A stretch of 5,323 nt of DNA. Source: Chloroflexota bacterium. Its GTDB lineage: Bacteria; Chloroflexota; Limnocylindria; Limnocylindrales; CSP1-4. A program made the position numbers and the translations under genes. The stretch lies in NCBI GenBank assembly GCA_013813905.1, contig JACCQX010000119.1, positions 1 to 5,323 on the forward strand, read 5' to 3'. The notes under the pieces were generated by a model. The model had not been told where the DNA came from, ran no database searches, and saw only the letters and a program-made list of their open reading frames with translations. Of this stretch, positions 5,212 to 5,323 are shown piece by piece; position 1 is the stretch's first letter; each line of letters starts with the position of its first letter.

Positions 5212-5323
5212 GTGGTCGCGTTCCGTCGCTATGTCCAGGGTTTCCGCGGGTTCGAGCGCGATGCCCGCGTCTTCCTCGTGGCCACGCTGTTCTCCGGCGC
5301 CGCCATCAGCCTCTTCTGGATCG
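5212..5323 (+). CDS. Membrane protein N-terminus, probable MFS transporter (partial)
   Basis: This is the first ~37 codons of a gene cut by the right edge. The GTG at 5212 is chosen because GAGGG (5202-5206) sits 5 nt before it and because the frame is closed by a TGA at 5161-5163. The peptide opens with a basic cytoplasmic segment (FRRYVQGF, then a second cluster ending ERDAR) followed by a hydrophobic segment starting VFLVATLFSGAAISLFWI. 'RR-Y-x-x-G-F/L...R-D-x-R-x-F-L' before the first membrane helix is a pattern I associate with bacterial MFS transporters. The visible part is too short to assign a substrate or to be certain of the family. It may be read from its own promoter in the preceding 118 bp or follow from the upstream operon. 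Confidence 0.65.
   Translation, partial: MVAFRRYVQGFRGFERDARVFLVATLFSGAAISLFWI

Overview
The window is GC-rich bacterial chromosome with ordinary gene density. It carries no phage, CRISPR or RNA-gene signal that I can see. The most likely source is a Chloroflexota (Limnocylindria-like) or actinobacterial-type organism. This rests on the GC-rich composition, the actinobacterial-style adenosine deaminase motif (TDN rather than TDD), the 'VSDE' metallophosphoesterase, and gene starts that look leaderless (TANNNT 6-7 nt before ATG, no Shine-Dalgarno). The taxonomic call is inference.

Layout, left to right: (1) the 3' part of an alpha/beta hydrolase of the KANL3/TEX30 type on + (1-362). (2) A 525-base stretch without a convincing gene (363-887), holding a 19-bp tandem repeat, short palindromes and a GC hairpin that may end the next gene. 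(3) A class I/II PLP aminotransferase on - (888-2045). (4) A 76-bp divergent promoter region. (5) Adenosine deaminase, add, on + (2122-3231). (6) A 47-residue zinc-ribbon microprotein on -, convergent with add (3242-3385). (7) A two-gene operon on +: a ParB/sulfiredoxin-fold protein with a long Ala-rich N-terminal region (3496-4425), overlapping by ATGA a calcineurin-like metallophosphoesterase (4422-5093). (8) A 118-bp spacer with a possible six-codon leader ORF. (9) The first ~37 codons of a membrane protein, probably an MFS transporter (from 5212, cut by the window edge).

The hydrolase, aminotransferase and deaminase look like independent housekeeping or salvage functions: purine nucleoside salvage for add, amino-acid/2-oxoacid exchange for the aminotransferase. 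The part least explained by known biology is the ParB-like/phosphoesterase pair. The two are tightly coupled, and the phosphoesterase appears to have lost both histidines of metal site 1 while keeping every site 2 ligand. Three gene starts share the same leaderless promoter layout, whereas the operon-internal phosphoesterase, the microprotein and the MFS gene have SD-like sequences.
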